NCBI RefSeq assembly: GCF_018294505.1
Contig: NC_057808.1
Location: 358,968,696 to 359,032,695, forward strand
Direction of reading: 5' to 3'
From: Triticum aestivum
Taxonomy: Eukaryota; Streptophyta; Magnoliopsida; Poales; Poaceae
DNA length: 64,000 nt
Position 1 is the first letter of the stretch. The number at the start of each line of letters is the position of its first letter. Positions 36,691 through 49,400 of this stretch are shown one piece after another. Below the pieces are notes generated by a model. The model saw only the letters and a program-made list of their open reading frames with translations. It searched no databases and was not told the origin of the DNA. The translations under genes were made by a program, and so were the position numbers.

Positions 36691-36973
36691 TTAGAGCAAG
36701 TACAATAGAGCTGAGTCAGCGGGCTATAAGAAATAAACTAGTATGTTTCTGCTTAGTTGGAGGAAAGGGAAGAGGAGAGAGAAGGTAAGCGGGCTCTTCG
36801 TGAAGAGCCAGCTCTAGCACGTGCTCCTAGGCACTTTGTGAGAATGAGAAGTGGGCCACATAATAAAAAAGTAGTACACTCTTTTGATCTATTATTGTAC
36901 ATGTTGGCTATAAGATGGGCTGTAGATGACATGGCACTGGCTTATAGCCAGCAGCTGGCTATACTATTAACCA
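36691..36973. mobile_element. Harbinger-type MITE
   Basis: 283 bp flanked by TTA at 36688-36690 and 36974-36976. One end has gagcaagtacaatag and the other gctggctatactattaac, which read as diverged inverted ends. It sits inside another MITE-like segment beginning near 36594 (agagcatgtacaatgg). No coding capacity. Confidence 0.55.
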
Positions 36974-36999
36974 TTAGGGGTTTCTTGTAAGGAACAATG

Positions 37000-38295
37000 T
37001 ACGTACTACTAGCGACAAAAGGCGATTCTAGGTTGTGTTGTACTCCAACGAGTACTACTAGTGGTCGCGGGAGTGTATACCTCGTTTTGTGGGTTCGATC
37101 CCGGCCAAACGCACGGCGGCCTTTTTTTTAAATAGTACTACTACACTTCGCTGCGAGCCAATATTTTACACGTGTAGTTTGAGTTTTGAAGTCAAACGGA
37201 CGTGCGGCCCCACAATCTGGGTGCACTGGACAGCCTAGCCACGTGAACGGGTTTTCCTTCCCAGCATCCCGTGGCTCGCGTGCTCGCCCTAGCCGCACCT
37301 CGCTTGCAGCTTCCAGCTAGTAGCATATTTAAACTAGCGCCTCCCAATTAAGCCCGAGGAGCAGGAAAAGCCTGGTGGGGCATTGGGAACTGTGCAATAT
37401 GGCTCTGTACGTAAAGTGCTCTACTACTACTCTGTAGCTTGTGGCGTTACACGCATGGACTTCACTTCATTATCGGCTCTACTATAAAAGAAATTCCTCT
37501 TGAGGTGTTTTTTTTGAAACGGAGGCAAAAGCTTTGCTTCATCTCATTCATAAAGAAGGAACTACTAACAAAGTTCGACGAGATCCATTACACCTCCACA
37601 AATGGAAGCGAAAAGCCTAGTCTCGCTATATCAGATAACTCAAATGTTCTACCCCCGCAGTAACCGTCGCTGATAAACAGGCTGCTAGTGTGTGCGTGAG
37701 AGGAGCGGCTGAGTAGGCCAGCTACATGAGAGGAGCGGCTGAATAGAGCACCGAGAGTACCCACTAGGCCACTACACAGGTGTACTTCCCCTGCATTGAT
37801 AGTACAGCGATGGTTCTAGAGAACAGTAGTACCCTCCACTTCCAACTGTAGCTCCTTGGCCCTGAGATTCAAGAGTTCAAAGCTGGTGCACTATACTAGA
37901 CTAGACTAGAAGTACAGTACATCGCACTACTAGTTGAGAAAAGTAGTACTAGTACTGCTACAGTACGAGTGCGTACTCCTCCGTCACATAATGTAAGACA
38001 TTTTTTGACACTAGTTGGCGTGTACAAAAAATGGCAAAAACATACCCAAAATTTCTTAATCCACGCCAAAAACTACTACCTAGTGCCAAAAATTTCTTAC
38101 TAGTGCTATTATTTACAGTATAATGCAATCCCATAACGTTCCATAATTCTAGTACTAGTAGTAAATAATAGCCTCACCCCTTCGCTGAGGAACGATCTAT
38201 AGTTGGAAGGGACGAGGCCCTGCGGTTACTACGCTCTTATCTCCTCCTCGCCAGTTCCCCTCCCCCCGAAGAGAAGGCAGTTCATCGCTGCACCC
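37000..38295. other. Spacer upstream of the first F-box pseudogene
   Basis: It holds a tRNA-like B-box word (37092-37102) followed by a T run, a T-rich segment near 37508 continuing into cggaggcaaaagctttg, and a Stowaway-like fragment at about 37977-38024 (cataatgtaagacatttttt). No supported gene. Confidence 0.4.
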
Positions 38296-40061
38296 ATGGA
38301 TTCGCCAGGCGGTTCTCCTCCTCGTCAGGGCTAGGAGACCTTGGACGACGATCCTCTAGGAGAAATCGCACGCCGCTCCGACGTCCTCACCGCCGCTAGA
38401 CTCGGTGCTTCCTGCACCAACTTTTTCAAGACGCTGCTTAAACAGCCTTGGGAAAAGGCCATGCTTGTTGGTCTTCCATGCGTCCTCGAGGAGAAGGTTC
38501 TTCTATGGGACAATCCTTCGAACAGTCCACCGCTCCCTGGCCATGGTTGCACGTTGACTCCGCTAGAGTTGCCGACGTTGAGAGGTAGTCGGATTTTGTC
38601 CGATGAGCAGGTCAGTAATGGAGTTTGATCATGTAGTACTTAGTTATTCCATTTCCATCCCGTAATTTCTCCGCTGCCCACCGTCTTATATATAGGTCTG
38701 GGTCGGTGCCAACGAAGATTGGCTCGCATACCTCCGGCCGGATACCACCATCATTTTGCACAACATCCACAGCAGTGCGGCCGTTCCGGTAGACCCCTTC
38801 TCCACCATTGGGATCGGCCTTCCGGACTGGCTGGGCTTGAATACGTATGATGATGCCTACATGAGATTGAAGAAGATAGCAATTGCTGACCCGCCGACAA
38901 AGCGACGTGGCTACGAAGATTACTATCTCATTGCGGTGTTCGACATAAGGATTGCCATCAATGCAAGAGGCAGTAACGGCAGAGGCTAGCGCATGTTGGC
39001 GGCGGCAGATTTGTACCCCTACACGTTCGAAGACGCTGTGCGCCATCTAGGACGCATCTTCGCGGTGACAAGCCAGGGGACTTGTTTCATCTGGTTGCCA
39101 TCCTACGGTACGGGAGATTACAAACGGAATGCACAAACCATCATTTGTATCCCTAATGGTACTCCATTATTTTGCAGGGACCAGTCATCCCCCGATCAAA
39201 ATAAGATCGCCGATCCTGGATGTGCATTTGCATCCGTGATTCGGTCTAACCTGGAACCTTGTAGCTGACTTTGGCATATTGGGATCAACTATCTTAGCAG
39301 TCGTTACCCATGGTACCACTGATGTGCAACATGGTCACACAATCTACCACGATCGGACCGTCACCATCTACCCAGGTATTCCATTTTTTAACCCTCTCGC
39401 CTTCTCTTTCATTGTTGTACTAGTAGTATACTTTGTAGTACTAGTAGGAGTACCTTTTACCTTGGAGGACGCGTACAGCTAGCTAGGCCCTTGAAGACTT
39501 GAACCCACTAGCTGCCACCATTTTTGTTTTTCCATGTCTTACTATCTCATCCATGTAGCCAAGAGTGGCTATATATAATAAGCCGGTTATTTTACTTCCT
39601 CTATACCGGAGTAGTACTATTTGCTCCACGGTATTACTGACCGCCATATTTGAGCACAACATTATTATGCATGGACCTTGACTATGTACGTCACCATGTG
39701 TCCAGATCTGGGATGCCGCGTGTACCAGATGAACGGCGCCGAGTTCGACCCCCGTGATGCTACGTGGGCGCCGAGGAACACTCTTGGAGAGTACTCGCTT
39801 TTCATCGAGGACAGCTACCCCATTGTGAAGCGGATGCCACCTTCCGTGCACGACACGGAAGGCCTGCCGTTCATGAAGCATGGTTGTGTCTTCAGTGCGC
39901 ACCGCCGGATGAACGTCATGCTGGGACACGCTATCCCTGATTTATGCCGCTTCAGCTTGGATGAGTCTCCATCGTGTGGAACCGGACTAGAAAGCTGCGA
40001 CAATGATTCCCGTTGCCCACCGCTATGGATCGTGCCATCCATGAAGAACACCTGGGACTGA
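38296..40061 (+). pseudogene. F-box/DUF295-type pseudogene 1
   Basis: Four proposed exons are 38296-38610, 38696-39107, about 39265-39374 and 39706-40061. The start is ATG 38296. The N-terminus has a weak F-box-like block (DDPLGEIARRSDVLTAARLGAS). Later parts match the DUF295 propeller-like domain, with HLGRIFAVTSQGTCFIW in exon 2 and CRVYQMNGAEFDP plus NTLGEYSLFIEDS in exon 4. F-box proteins of this grass family are thought to give substrates to SCF ubiquitin ligases. Two in-frame TAG stops (38332-38334 and 38987-38989) break it, the second probably a Trp codon change. It has the same strand and domain plan as the pseudogene 2.2 kb downstream. Confidence 0.7.
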
Positions 40062-41560
40062 AACTTGGAGGAGGACATGTAGCCCATCTATAACGTGTAA
40101 GTGGAGTACGGTAATTGTGAACGGTAGCGCTGTGAATATATGTAGACTAGTCATGCACAAATTTATCACATGAATTGGAGATGAACTTGTGTGGCATACT
40201 GGCATTTGTCCTTTAGAATTTATTACTAGTAAATGTGTTATGTGTACGTGCAACTTGTGTGGTTGTTGCACGGGCTCCAACACGCTCTTTGAGAAAAAAA
40301 AGGTGGCACAGCTTTGGATATACGTGACGTGGCGGCATCATACAGTAGCATCGTTCGCTATAGTTGTAGTACACTCCTACTAGGACGACAACTCCTATAA
40401 AACCTTGCGCTTGGCTCTTTGCCTCTTCAGGAGGTTCAACAGTTCGTACTCGTGTGAACCTTGCACTTGGCTCTTCGCCTCTTCGGAAGGTCCAACAATG
40501 ATGATACTACAGTACAATATGCTTCTGGCAATCTGACACCGATTGAACTGATGCACGTCCACCGCGAGGGCGAGGGCGAGGGCGAGGGAGAGGGAGAGGG
40601 CGCTGTAGTCAAAACCCTCTCCTCGTCCTGCGAACCACCGCGCGCGTGGGCGAGGGAGAGGCGTAGTAAGCAAGCTTATCCTCGTTCGGCGAGCTGACGG
40701 GACACATCAAAGCAGTACTAGTACTAGTAGTAGTAGTCCATACTGCATCCTTTCCGATTCATATGGCTTAATTTGAAACGAGAAAAATACACTGGCGGTC
40801 AACGTATGTAACAATACGCTCTTTACGGTCACTACATATAGTTTTGCGGCGATTATACGATCACTAGCTCATCGTAGAGCACCGTATTGCACCCTACTGA
40901 CCGGCCACATAGTCGACGTGGCACTTTGTTGACTGGTTAAATTGTCACCTGGTTTTTGGGTCCCACCTGTCAGTTGGCAGAGCAAAGAAATCAGTTAAAC
41001 AAAACTTTACACAGGCGCGACACGAGTCCAACCCTTGCGCGTGAACCGCCCTGGCTGTGTATGTGAGTGCATGCACGTGTCCTCCCTCGGTCTTCCAACA
41101 AAGAGTGTACATCGGCTATAAAACAAAGAGTGTAGTACATGATGTACATCTACACTTCCAATGCATTTAGCCTTTAATCTAAATTGATATTGATTGACTA
41201 ATGCACCAACTTGTGCTGTAGGTATAGGCTACATGTCTATCCTTAATTACAGCATGCAACGGCCTTCATTTAATCTTCTTATCTCAATGGTCGCATGCAC
41301 ACATAAGTCTGCTACTTTTGGGCGTTAATTATGCCCTGGTCAATGTGTAAATCTCTAAATGTACAGTCTTTCACGGACGTAGGGAGTAGGTTGAGCACTT
41401 GAGCGTGAGCGTGTGTGTTGCGTCGTGTGCTGTGTGCCGCATGGGTGTGTGAGTGTTGCGTGCATCCATGTGTACGTGTGAGTGTTGCATGTTGCATGCA
41501 TGCATGCATTGGGCTTACTCCCTCCCATTGACATGTTCATATTTCAAGCTTCCTCTGTTC
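40062..41560. other. Spacer between the two F-box pseudogenes
   Basis: It includes a tandem duplication of about 50 bp (40403-40495, around cttggctcttcgcctcttc), a (GAGGGC)n microsatellite at about 40566-40602, and TG-rich repeats at 41405-41510. No supported gene. Confidence 0.5.
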
Positions 41561-41576
41561 CCTCCATATGGTGATA

Positions 41577-41703
41577 CTCCCTCTGTTCCCAAATAGTACA
41601 GAGTAAAAGCCTCCCTCTGTTCCCAAATATGGAGTATTTGTCTTTCTACAGATTTCAACAAGTGACTAGGTACGGAGCAAAATGAGTGAAGTGAGCGTAG
41701 AGG
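41577..41703. mobile_element. Stowaway-like MITE fragment
   Basis: The words ctccctctgttcccaaata and tttcaacaagtgactaggta plus acggagcaaaatgagtgaa match the left half of common Triticeae Stowaway MITEs. The right half is missing and the first part is duplicated. Confidence 0.6.
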
Positions 41704-42288
41704 CATAGGGATACTGTAGAAAGGAAGTCCTCGCGATCCATTATTCCCATCTCGGTCAGAGAGAACTATTCAACTAGTCTTCGCAGTGAAGTGACAATAC
41801 ACGTTGCAGCAGATGGGACACATAATTAATAAGCTGAACCAGTGTGTTGGTGTTACTAAATCAGCCTTACCCAGTACTGCCATCATGTTTGCCAGTAGAG
41901 CACGCTTCCGCAAATACGCCTACGCACCTCTGTCCTCCATTAACTGACATATGGGCCCTGTTGTGGTAGACCCACATGTCATCTGTGTAACTATTTACAC
42001 TCCGAAGGACGGTATATCCTTGTAGTAGTACTAGTAGAATTGAGATTGAATGCACTTTCTTCCCGGCCTTCCACTCTTCTTCCTCCTCTCTTCTTCTTCC
42101 TCCTCTCTTCCCCATCGTCGGCCGCACACCATTTACCCCCGCTCACTGCTCGCCCGCCCGCGCCATCTTCCTTGGTAGCTCGCGCGTACCATATCCCCCT
42201 GCTCACTGCTCGGCCACACGAGGAGAAGCTTCTTCACTCGCCCGCCCGAATCCACTTCCCCGCTGGCTCGCAGGCACCAAAAACCCCA

Positions 42289-44036
42289 ATGGCAGAACCG
42301 ACTGACACGCAGAGCCGCGATTGGAATTCCCTCCCCGATGTTCTCTTGGAGCAGATCTGTATTCGTATGGACCTACTCAGCACCGTCTGTCTGGCCGCAC
42401 GCTCGGTGTCTTTGTATCGTCTACTCGTCTGCAACCGGCTGGCTCTTTTCAAGACACCCTGCTTGCTGATGCCCGATCCTCGCAGGTGGCCCAGACACCG
42501 ACTTGACGATCCTATGGAGGTTGCCATGGTTCCCCTCGACATGCTACCACTACCCGTCCACCTGTCCTTCATGCGCGACCACTACTGGGCGGGCATGAAG
42601 GCCAACTGGATCGTCCTCATCCACCACACCGGTAGTCCGTGGCGTCTCGTGGATATCTACACCCAGTGAGAGATCACCCTTCCATCGTTGGATACCGCCG
42701 CCATCGAGCCTCGCGGCCCGCTGGACACTCCTGCCTACTACGCACGAGACGCGTCAAGCTTTTGGCTCGAACTCTGTTTGGAGAAAGTTGTAATCTGCGA
42801 AGTGCCCACACCATCAGAAGACTACATGGATTACAAGCTCATTGCCCTGTTCAACATGGGATTAGTCTATCTGGAATCCGGTCGCCATACATGGTTATGG
42901 CTCATCATCAATCCTGTTGAGGCAACATTTCTGTCTGATGCTATAGTGCACAATGGCATCGTTTACGCGGTCGACGCACAGATTGGCTTCCTATACTGGT
43001 GGAATCTATCCTCGTGTAATTGTTGTATCTCATCTCATCTTTACCTTATGAATATGACTGCCTGTTCATTTGTTACAAATTTAGAATGCATAGCATGTCT
43101 ATAACCACATCATTGCTATATGTTCCTCTCATTTCCTAGATTTTTATGACCACACATGTTATTGTTAGAGTTGATATGAGAACAATTGACATCTAATGAT
43201 TGTTAGAATACATATTATGAGCATAACATCATGATTGCTATATGTTACTCTCGTTTACAAGATTTTTATAACAACGCATGTTATTGCTTAGAGTTGATAT
43301 GAGAACAGTAGTAGTAAGTGCTATGGTAGAATATGAGTAGGCGCTGTCATAGCTGTTTTCCTCTCATTGTTACATGATGTTTGAACCATGACATATTGCT
43401 AGAATATGAAAGCCATTGGCTTATTTTTTTAACTTGGGGTATGATTATGACCACAACATTGCAATTCTCTGTCTATGATATGTGTCACTGTTATAAAAAT
43501 CTTAATTTCACATATACTCTGAACATGATTGTTTATTTTTGTCCTTTTGGTCTCCAATTTGAATTGTTGCAGCAGACGCAAATGCGCTGGCCTTCATGAT
43601 TCCAGGACCTGGAATCATACCAGCCGATGGGTTGTGGTTTATCGCTCGTTCAGCTAACGGCGGTCATTTGATGCTCATTTGCACGTACCAAATTGACCAA
43701 ACCATTACATCAAACCACATGCAGTACAATGCGTGGGGCGTTCGTGACATTGATGGCTATGGCTGCTTCGTGTTCGAGAAAGATCCCAGCTCCGTTGGGC
43801 CAGGCGTATTCAACTGGAGGCAGGTTTACAGCCTCGGCAACCACTCCTTGTTCCTCGGGCTCAATTATCCGATCATCCAACCAATCATCGATCATATCAC
43901 CGGCGATGATTACTGTGCTATGCAACTTCCATTCGCGAGGGGGGCTGTGTTTACACATCATACCATGGGTTTCATGAATCACCATATCCAGAGATTCGTC
44001 GACACAGCTTGTTGCCAGATAATCTTCAGTGTGTGA
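42289..44036 (+). pseudogene. F-box/DUF295 gene 2, interrupted by one stop
   Basis: Exon 1 is 42289-43015 and exon 2 is 43573-44036, with a GT...AG intron keeping the frame, for 397 codons in total counting the stops. That length is usual for grass F-box/DUF295 proteins. An N-terminal F-box is clear (LPDVLLEQICIRMDLLSTVC). The DUF295 region follows, with SPWRLVDIYTQ, EITLPSLDT, GFLYWW, and in exon 2 GYGCFVFEKD plus SLGNHSLFLG. The family is thought to act as substrate adaptors of SCF ubiquitin ligases. The only lesion I find is the TGA at 42667-42669, between DIYTQ and EITLPSL. A full-length product would need readthrough. Confidence 0.8.
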
Positions 44037-44318
44037 AAGGCATCAAGCTTCCATGCGATGGATGGCTTTTGCAAACCCGACATGCGGCGATGTGGTTCAT
44101 GCCAACAGCAAATATGCACAACTTGATTCGTGCTGATATCTAGACTAAGCCATGTATTCTGCTGTTGTAGCACGACCCTCTTTTGTTGGATATTATGTAC
44201 TGTTGTTAGTTTGAAGCACTCCTCTGGCTTGAAGGATAGATACCTTCCTGGGATCAAGTGCATCCTAACTCACCTATGTAGGATGTACTGATAATGATGA
44301 TGGAGATGCTGTGCAGAA

Positions 44319-44321
<3 letters not shown>

Positions 44322-44363
<42 letters not shown>
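44322..44363. repeat. (AT)n microsatellite
   Basis: Twenty-one uninterrupted AT dinucleotides, about 285 bp after the F-box pseudogene. Confidence 0.95.
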
Positions 44364-44366
<3 letters not shown>

Positions 44367-44659
44367 TTACGCTTCAAGTGCGTACTTGTTAGTTAAACCT
44401 ATGTATAAATTGTGACACTAAATACGACTAGTAAGTAGTACAGTAGCAGTACTAGTATACGTCGGTCAAATTATTCATCATGTCCACACATTGAATTGAC
44501 ATGACAACACGCTGCGCGTGAGGTGACACAAGAATCCTGGCGGCGTGTTCGGGTATTCTGGACTTCAGATTTGGAGTACCACTTATCTGTCGAAATCTTT
44601 CATCATTCACTTAAAACAGTCGATTGATCATACATTGAGTACCATATAACTGGAATTAC

Positions 44660-45398
44660 CGATGCAAGTCGAAGAAGGATTGGCCGGTGCTGCCGGCTGG
44701 CGTCAAGTTCGATCCCACGGATCAGGAGCTGATCGAGCACCTTGAGGCCAAAGTGAGTGCTGACAGCGCGAGATTTCAGTCTCTCATCGATTTGTTCATA
44801 CCAACCATCGACAGCGAGCACGGCATATGCTACACCCAACCTGAGAAACTACCAAGTAAGACACCGATCGGCCGTCTACTTGCACAAACATATTCCTTTG
44901 TTTATAGCTCTATTTTTCTTTTTAGACGCAGACCTGGTGAAGCAATTACAATTTGACAGTTATAAAAAGTGAAACAAGTGACTGCAACATGCCAAAGATG
45001 TTATGAAAATGCCAACTAGGTACACTAAAACCTGTATTCCACAATACTGCAGCTATCACACTGAGTGGCCTAAGGAAGCATTTCTTCCAGCGCAATTCCA
45101 GGGCGTTCAAAAGGGGCACGTGGACGCGTCGCAAGATACAATTGGAGTGCGGCATGCACGCGATGTGGCACAAGACCGGCAATACCTTGCCGGTGATGGT
45201 CAACGGCCGGCAAGACGGGCAGCAAAAAAGGTTCTGGTGCTGCACACCAACAAGAACTTCGACCAGCAGAGGACCAACTGGGTGATGCACCAGTACCACC
45301 TCGGGGACCTGGAGCAAGAGAAGGAGCGGGAGCTGGTCCTCTGGAAGATTTTCTACCAGCCGAACACTAGGGCCAGGAGTAAAAAGATTATAAGTTAG
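44660..45398 (+). pseudogene. NAC-domain gene copy, broken and truncated
   Basis: Exon 1 (about 44660-44856) has LPAGVKFDPTDQELIEHL and GICYTQPEKLP, signatures of the N-terminal NAC subdomains. After a GT...AG intron, exon 2 (about 45048-45398) has KHFFQRNSRAF, MWHKTGNTLPVMVNGRQ and then, in a shifted frame, KKVLVLHTNKNF and NWVMHQYHLG. The frame change falls in an A run at 45222-45227. NAC proteins are plant transcription factors; the sequence is closest in style to the SOG1/NAC8-like group. No start codon in good context and no C-terminal activation region is seen, so this looks like a captured fragment. Confidence 0.75.
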
Positions 45399-46480
45399 TT
45401 TGGTATTGGTAGTTGTACTACCTTGTCGTCCGCAAGTTGGTATTGTTGTTAACGATCTTTTGGTATGAACTTGCATTTGCTTCCAACCATCATGCCGAGG
45501 GTCGACGTGGATATAAAGTTGAATCATTTGTTTCGAAACGAATTTTTAGGCACCTGATTTTTATTTGATGGGTAGCATAAGCACCCGCCGTTCGAATTCC
45601 CAGTTCTCCAATTTTTTCGAAACAAGTGCATGCACTTATTATCACGATAAAAAAACAAAATCCGTGCTGCATCCCAGTTATCAGTCTGTACTTGCAGAAT
45701 TCTCTCGTTTATTGAGCACGTATATTGTTTTTTCAGGTCGAGCAAGTTTCAACTGGGCTGTAGACTGCCCAGGGTTGTTTTTGTTTTTAACAGGCCCAGC
45801 CCATGACGACAATGGGGCACAAAGATCCAGGAGGTATCTACTGGCCTCTGGCCCACCAGCGTTAGTTATATTTTGTCTTACAACATCCGCAGGCAGTTTT
45901 TTTTACTGAATCAAACACACAGCCCAGTTCTATTTTCCTCTTGAAACGCATGTCCTACATCCGTTTTATAATCTCTACCTATAGTTTTACTAGTTCATAT
46001 ACACGTATCATTATATTGAAAACACATAAAATTCCCTTTTCATATTTACATCCTTATTTTTGTTATTTTTTCCCACCCAGCGTTGATTTTTTTATCACTG
46101 GTTTCCCCTTAAACCAACTCAATTGTCCCACGTCTTATTTGCTTACAAAAACAAAATGATTTTTTTGGCAAATCAATAAGTTCTTGAAAAAATGTTTATC
46201 ATTTCGGGATTACAACAGTTCGGACTCCACCGAAATATGCAAAATATGGTTGAACTTTTTGACCGTGGTCCTGGGCAGAAAATGGGCTGTAATAAATTAC
46301 TTCAGAATTAGCAAATGGGCTGCAAATTATAAAAAATAGCAAATGGGCTTGATGTTGTCTGCCACAGATTTGGAGGCTGACTTGTGGGCCTACTAAGTGC
46401 ATGCGTACACAAGGTTTCTCAAAAAAGAAACTTAGTCAACAATCGACTCTACCAGCGTTAGATCGTTAGATGTAAATCTA
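45399..46480. other. CACTA1 spacer
   Basis: A/T-rich sequence with several gggctg/cagccca words like those of the nearby subterminal region. No supported gene. Confidence 0.4.
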
Positions 46481-46489
46481 ACGGCAATC

Positions 46490-49400
46490 GTGCTTCTTCA
46501 GTCTCTGATCTTCCTGCCCCAGCCGCCCAAACCAGCGCCGTCGGAACTGCCTGCTCCCGCCTCCCGTGGCCGGCAGTGCTGCCAGGCAGGCCTCACGGCC
46601 CTATCATACTCGCATCCCTGGCCTGTCTATCCCTCTACTCACCCACACCTCCTGTTATTTTCTGGCGACGGCAGCCGAATCAGTCAACCCTCGTACTCTC
46701 CACCGCGTGGGCAGCCACTGCCGTGTCTTCCCCGGCTCCGTGTCGTTCCCTTCATAGGCCTCGCCATCGTCCACCGCCCTGGTGCTCTCGATGCGGCGTG
46801 GTCAACGATGTCCATCCAACGGCCGTAGTGCTTCTTCAACCTCTGGTCTTCTTGCCCCAGCCGCCCAAAGCAGCGCCGGTCGTGCCGCATGCTCCTGCCT
46901 CCCGTGGCCGGCTGTGCTGCCGCGGAGGCCTCACCGTCCCCATACTACTCCCACCGCTGGCCAGGCCATCCCTCCACTCACCCACTCCCCCTGTTATTCT
47001 GCGGCGACGGCAGCCTCNNNNNNNNNNNNNNNNNNNNNNNNNNNNNNNNNNNNNNNNNNNNNNNNNNNNNNNNNNNNNNNNNNNNNNNNNNNNNNNNNNN
47101 NNNNNNNNNNNNNNNNNNNNNNNNNNNNNNNNNNNNNNNNNNNNNNNNNNNNNNNNNNNNNNNNNNNNNNNNNNNNNNNNNNNNNNNNNNNNNNNNNNNN
47201 NNNNNNNNNNNNNNNNNNNNNNNNNNNNNNNNNNNNNNNNNNNNNNNNNNNNNNNNNNNNNNNNNNNNNNNNNNNNNNNNNNNNNNNNNNNNNNNGGCCG
47301 TAGTGCTTCTTCAACCTCTGGTCTTCTTGCCCCAGCCGCCCAAAGCAGCGCCGGTCGTGCCGCATGCTCCTGCCTCCCGTGGCCGGCTGTGCTGCCGCGG
47401 AGGCCTCACCGTCCCCATACTACTCCCACCGCTGGCCAGGCCATCCCTCCACTCACCCACTCCCCCTGTTATTCTACGGCGACGACAGCCTCACACCGCA
47501 GCTGAACCAGTGAACCCTCGTACTCCTCTCCGCGTCGGCATCCACTGCTGCGTCTTCCCCGGCTCCGCGTCGTCCCCTTCCTAGTCCTCGCCGTCGTCCA
47601 CCGTCGTGGTGCTCTCGGTGCGGCGTGGTCAATGTGGTCAACGACCGACTTCCATCGGAAGAGTACTGTACGTGGAGAGGCTGACAGCTGGGTCCACGGC
47701 AGCCGCAAGGAAGTGCCTCCTTATTACGCGCAAAATAATTATTCCTCCACCTGACAGCAGGGACCCACCGTACGGGCCACCAGTATTTCGCGGAAAAAAC
47801 GTTTCCCCCCTGACTGCTGGGACCCAGTGGATGGGCCACCGTATTTCACGAAAAAAAGTTTGCCCCTGACTGCTGGGACCCACCGGACGGACCACCGTAT
47901 TTCGCGAAAAAAACGTTCCCCCCGCTGTCAGCTCAGACCCACCGGAAGTGCCTCCTTATTACGCACAGAAAAATGAATACTCCCCCTGCTAGCTGGGACC
48001 CACCATGGTGGGAGGCTGACTTGTGGGCCTACTAAGTTGACGGGGACGGAGGGCTTTGTCAACTTAGTCAATATGAACTATTCTAGCTCCAGTGACCGTA
48101 CGATGTCCATGCAACGGCCATAGTGCTTCTTCAACCTCTGGTCTTCTTGCTCCAGCCGCCCAAAGCAGCGTCGGTCGTGCCACATGCTCCTGCCTCCCGC
48201 GGCCGGCTGTGCTGCCGCGGAGGCCTCACCGCCCCCTACTATTCCCACCGCTGGCATGGCCCTGCGTCGACGGCAGCCTCACACCGCAGCCGAACCAGTG
48301 AACCCTCGTACTCCTCTCCGCGCGGGCTTCCACTACCGCGTCTTCCCCGGCTCCGCGTCGTCCCCTTCCTAGGCCTCGCCATCATCCACCACCGTGGTGC
48401 TCTCCGCGCAGCATGGTCAACGTGGTCAAGGAACGACTTCCATCGAAGAGTACTGTACGTGGAGAGGCTGACAGCTGGGTCCACGGCCACAGCCCAGTTT
48501 TTTTGTGATTTGCCAAGTAAGTCACTTTGTCAGGCCTGTTGGGCTGCAAATCTTTCAAGACGAGGACAGCTTTCATTCGGCTGGCCGAGAAAATGGCCCA
48601 TCAGTAATGAGAAATGGGTTGTACATTTTTAAAACACATCAAACCGGCAATTAGTTTCAAATATCTTTTTTTTTCATTTTGAGATTTTAAATTACATTAA
48701 TTTTTATGCGTGGAGAATTTGCTGGATTTCATATTGATATACATTTATTTTATAAATCAGTTTGAATGTGAGTCAAAATTTCGGGATTAAAAACAGTTCG
48801 GACCGCACCGAAATATGCAAAATTTCGTATAATTTTTTAACCGTTGCCACAATATGGGCTGTAATGCTAACAAAAAGAATATGGGCTCCAAAAAAAACCT
48901 TAATAATTAGCAAATGGGCTATAAATTATTAGAAATAATGGCAGATGGGTTGTATGCTGTTTTCCACAGATTTGATGCTTTCCTAAAAAAAGGTTGACGC
49001 ACAAGTAGTGACTGTTGGATGGCCATCCAACGGCCGTCGTGCTTCTTCAATCTCTGCTCTTCCTGCTCCAGCCGCTCAAACAAGCGCCGGCGGAACTGCC
49101 TGCTCCCTCCTCCCCGCGGCTGGCTCTGCTGCCGCGCAGGCCTCACCGCCCCACCGTACTCCTATCGCTAGCCTAGCTATCCCTCCACTCACCCACACCT
49201 GTTGTTATTCTCCGGCGACGGCAGACGAACCAGTAAACCCTCGTACAGTCGTACTCCCTTCCGCGTGGGAAACAACTGCCGAGTCTTCCCTGCCTCCGTG
49301 TCGTTCCCTTCCTAGGCCTCGCCGTCGTCCACCACCCTGGTGCTCTCGGCGCGGCCTGGTCAACGTGGTCAATGACCGACATGCATCTGAAGTGGACTGT

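Noticed and set aside
46576..47584. Long open frames across 46576-47584
   Set aside because: They are open only because they cross the N gap, and the rest is subterminal repeat sequence.
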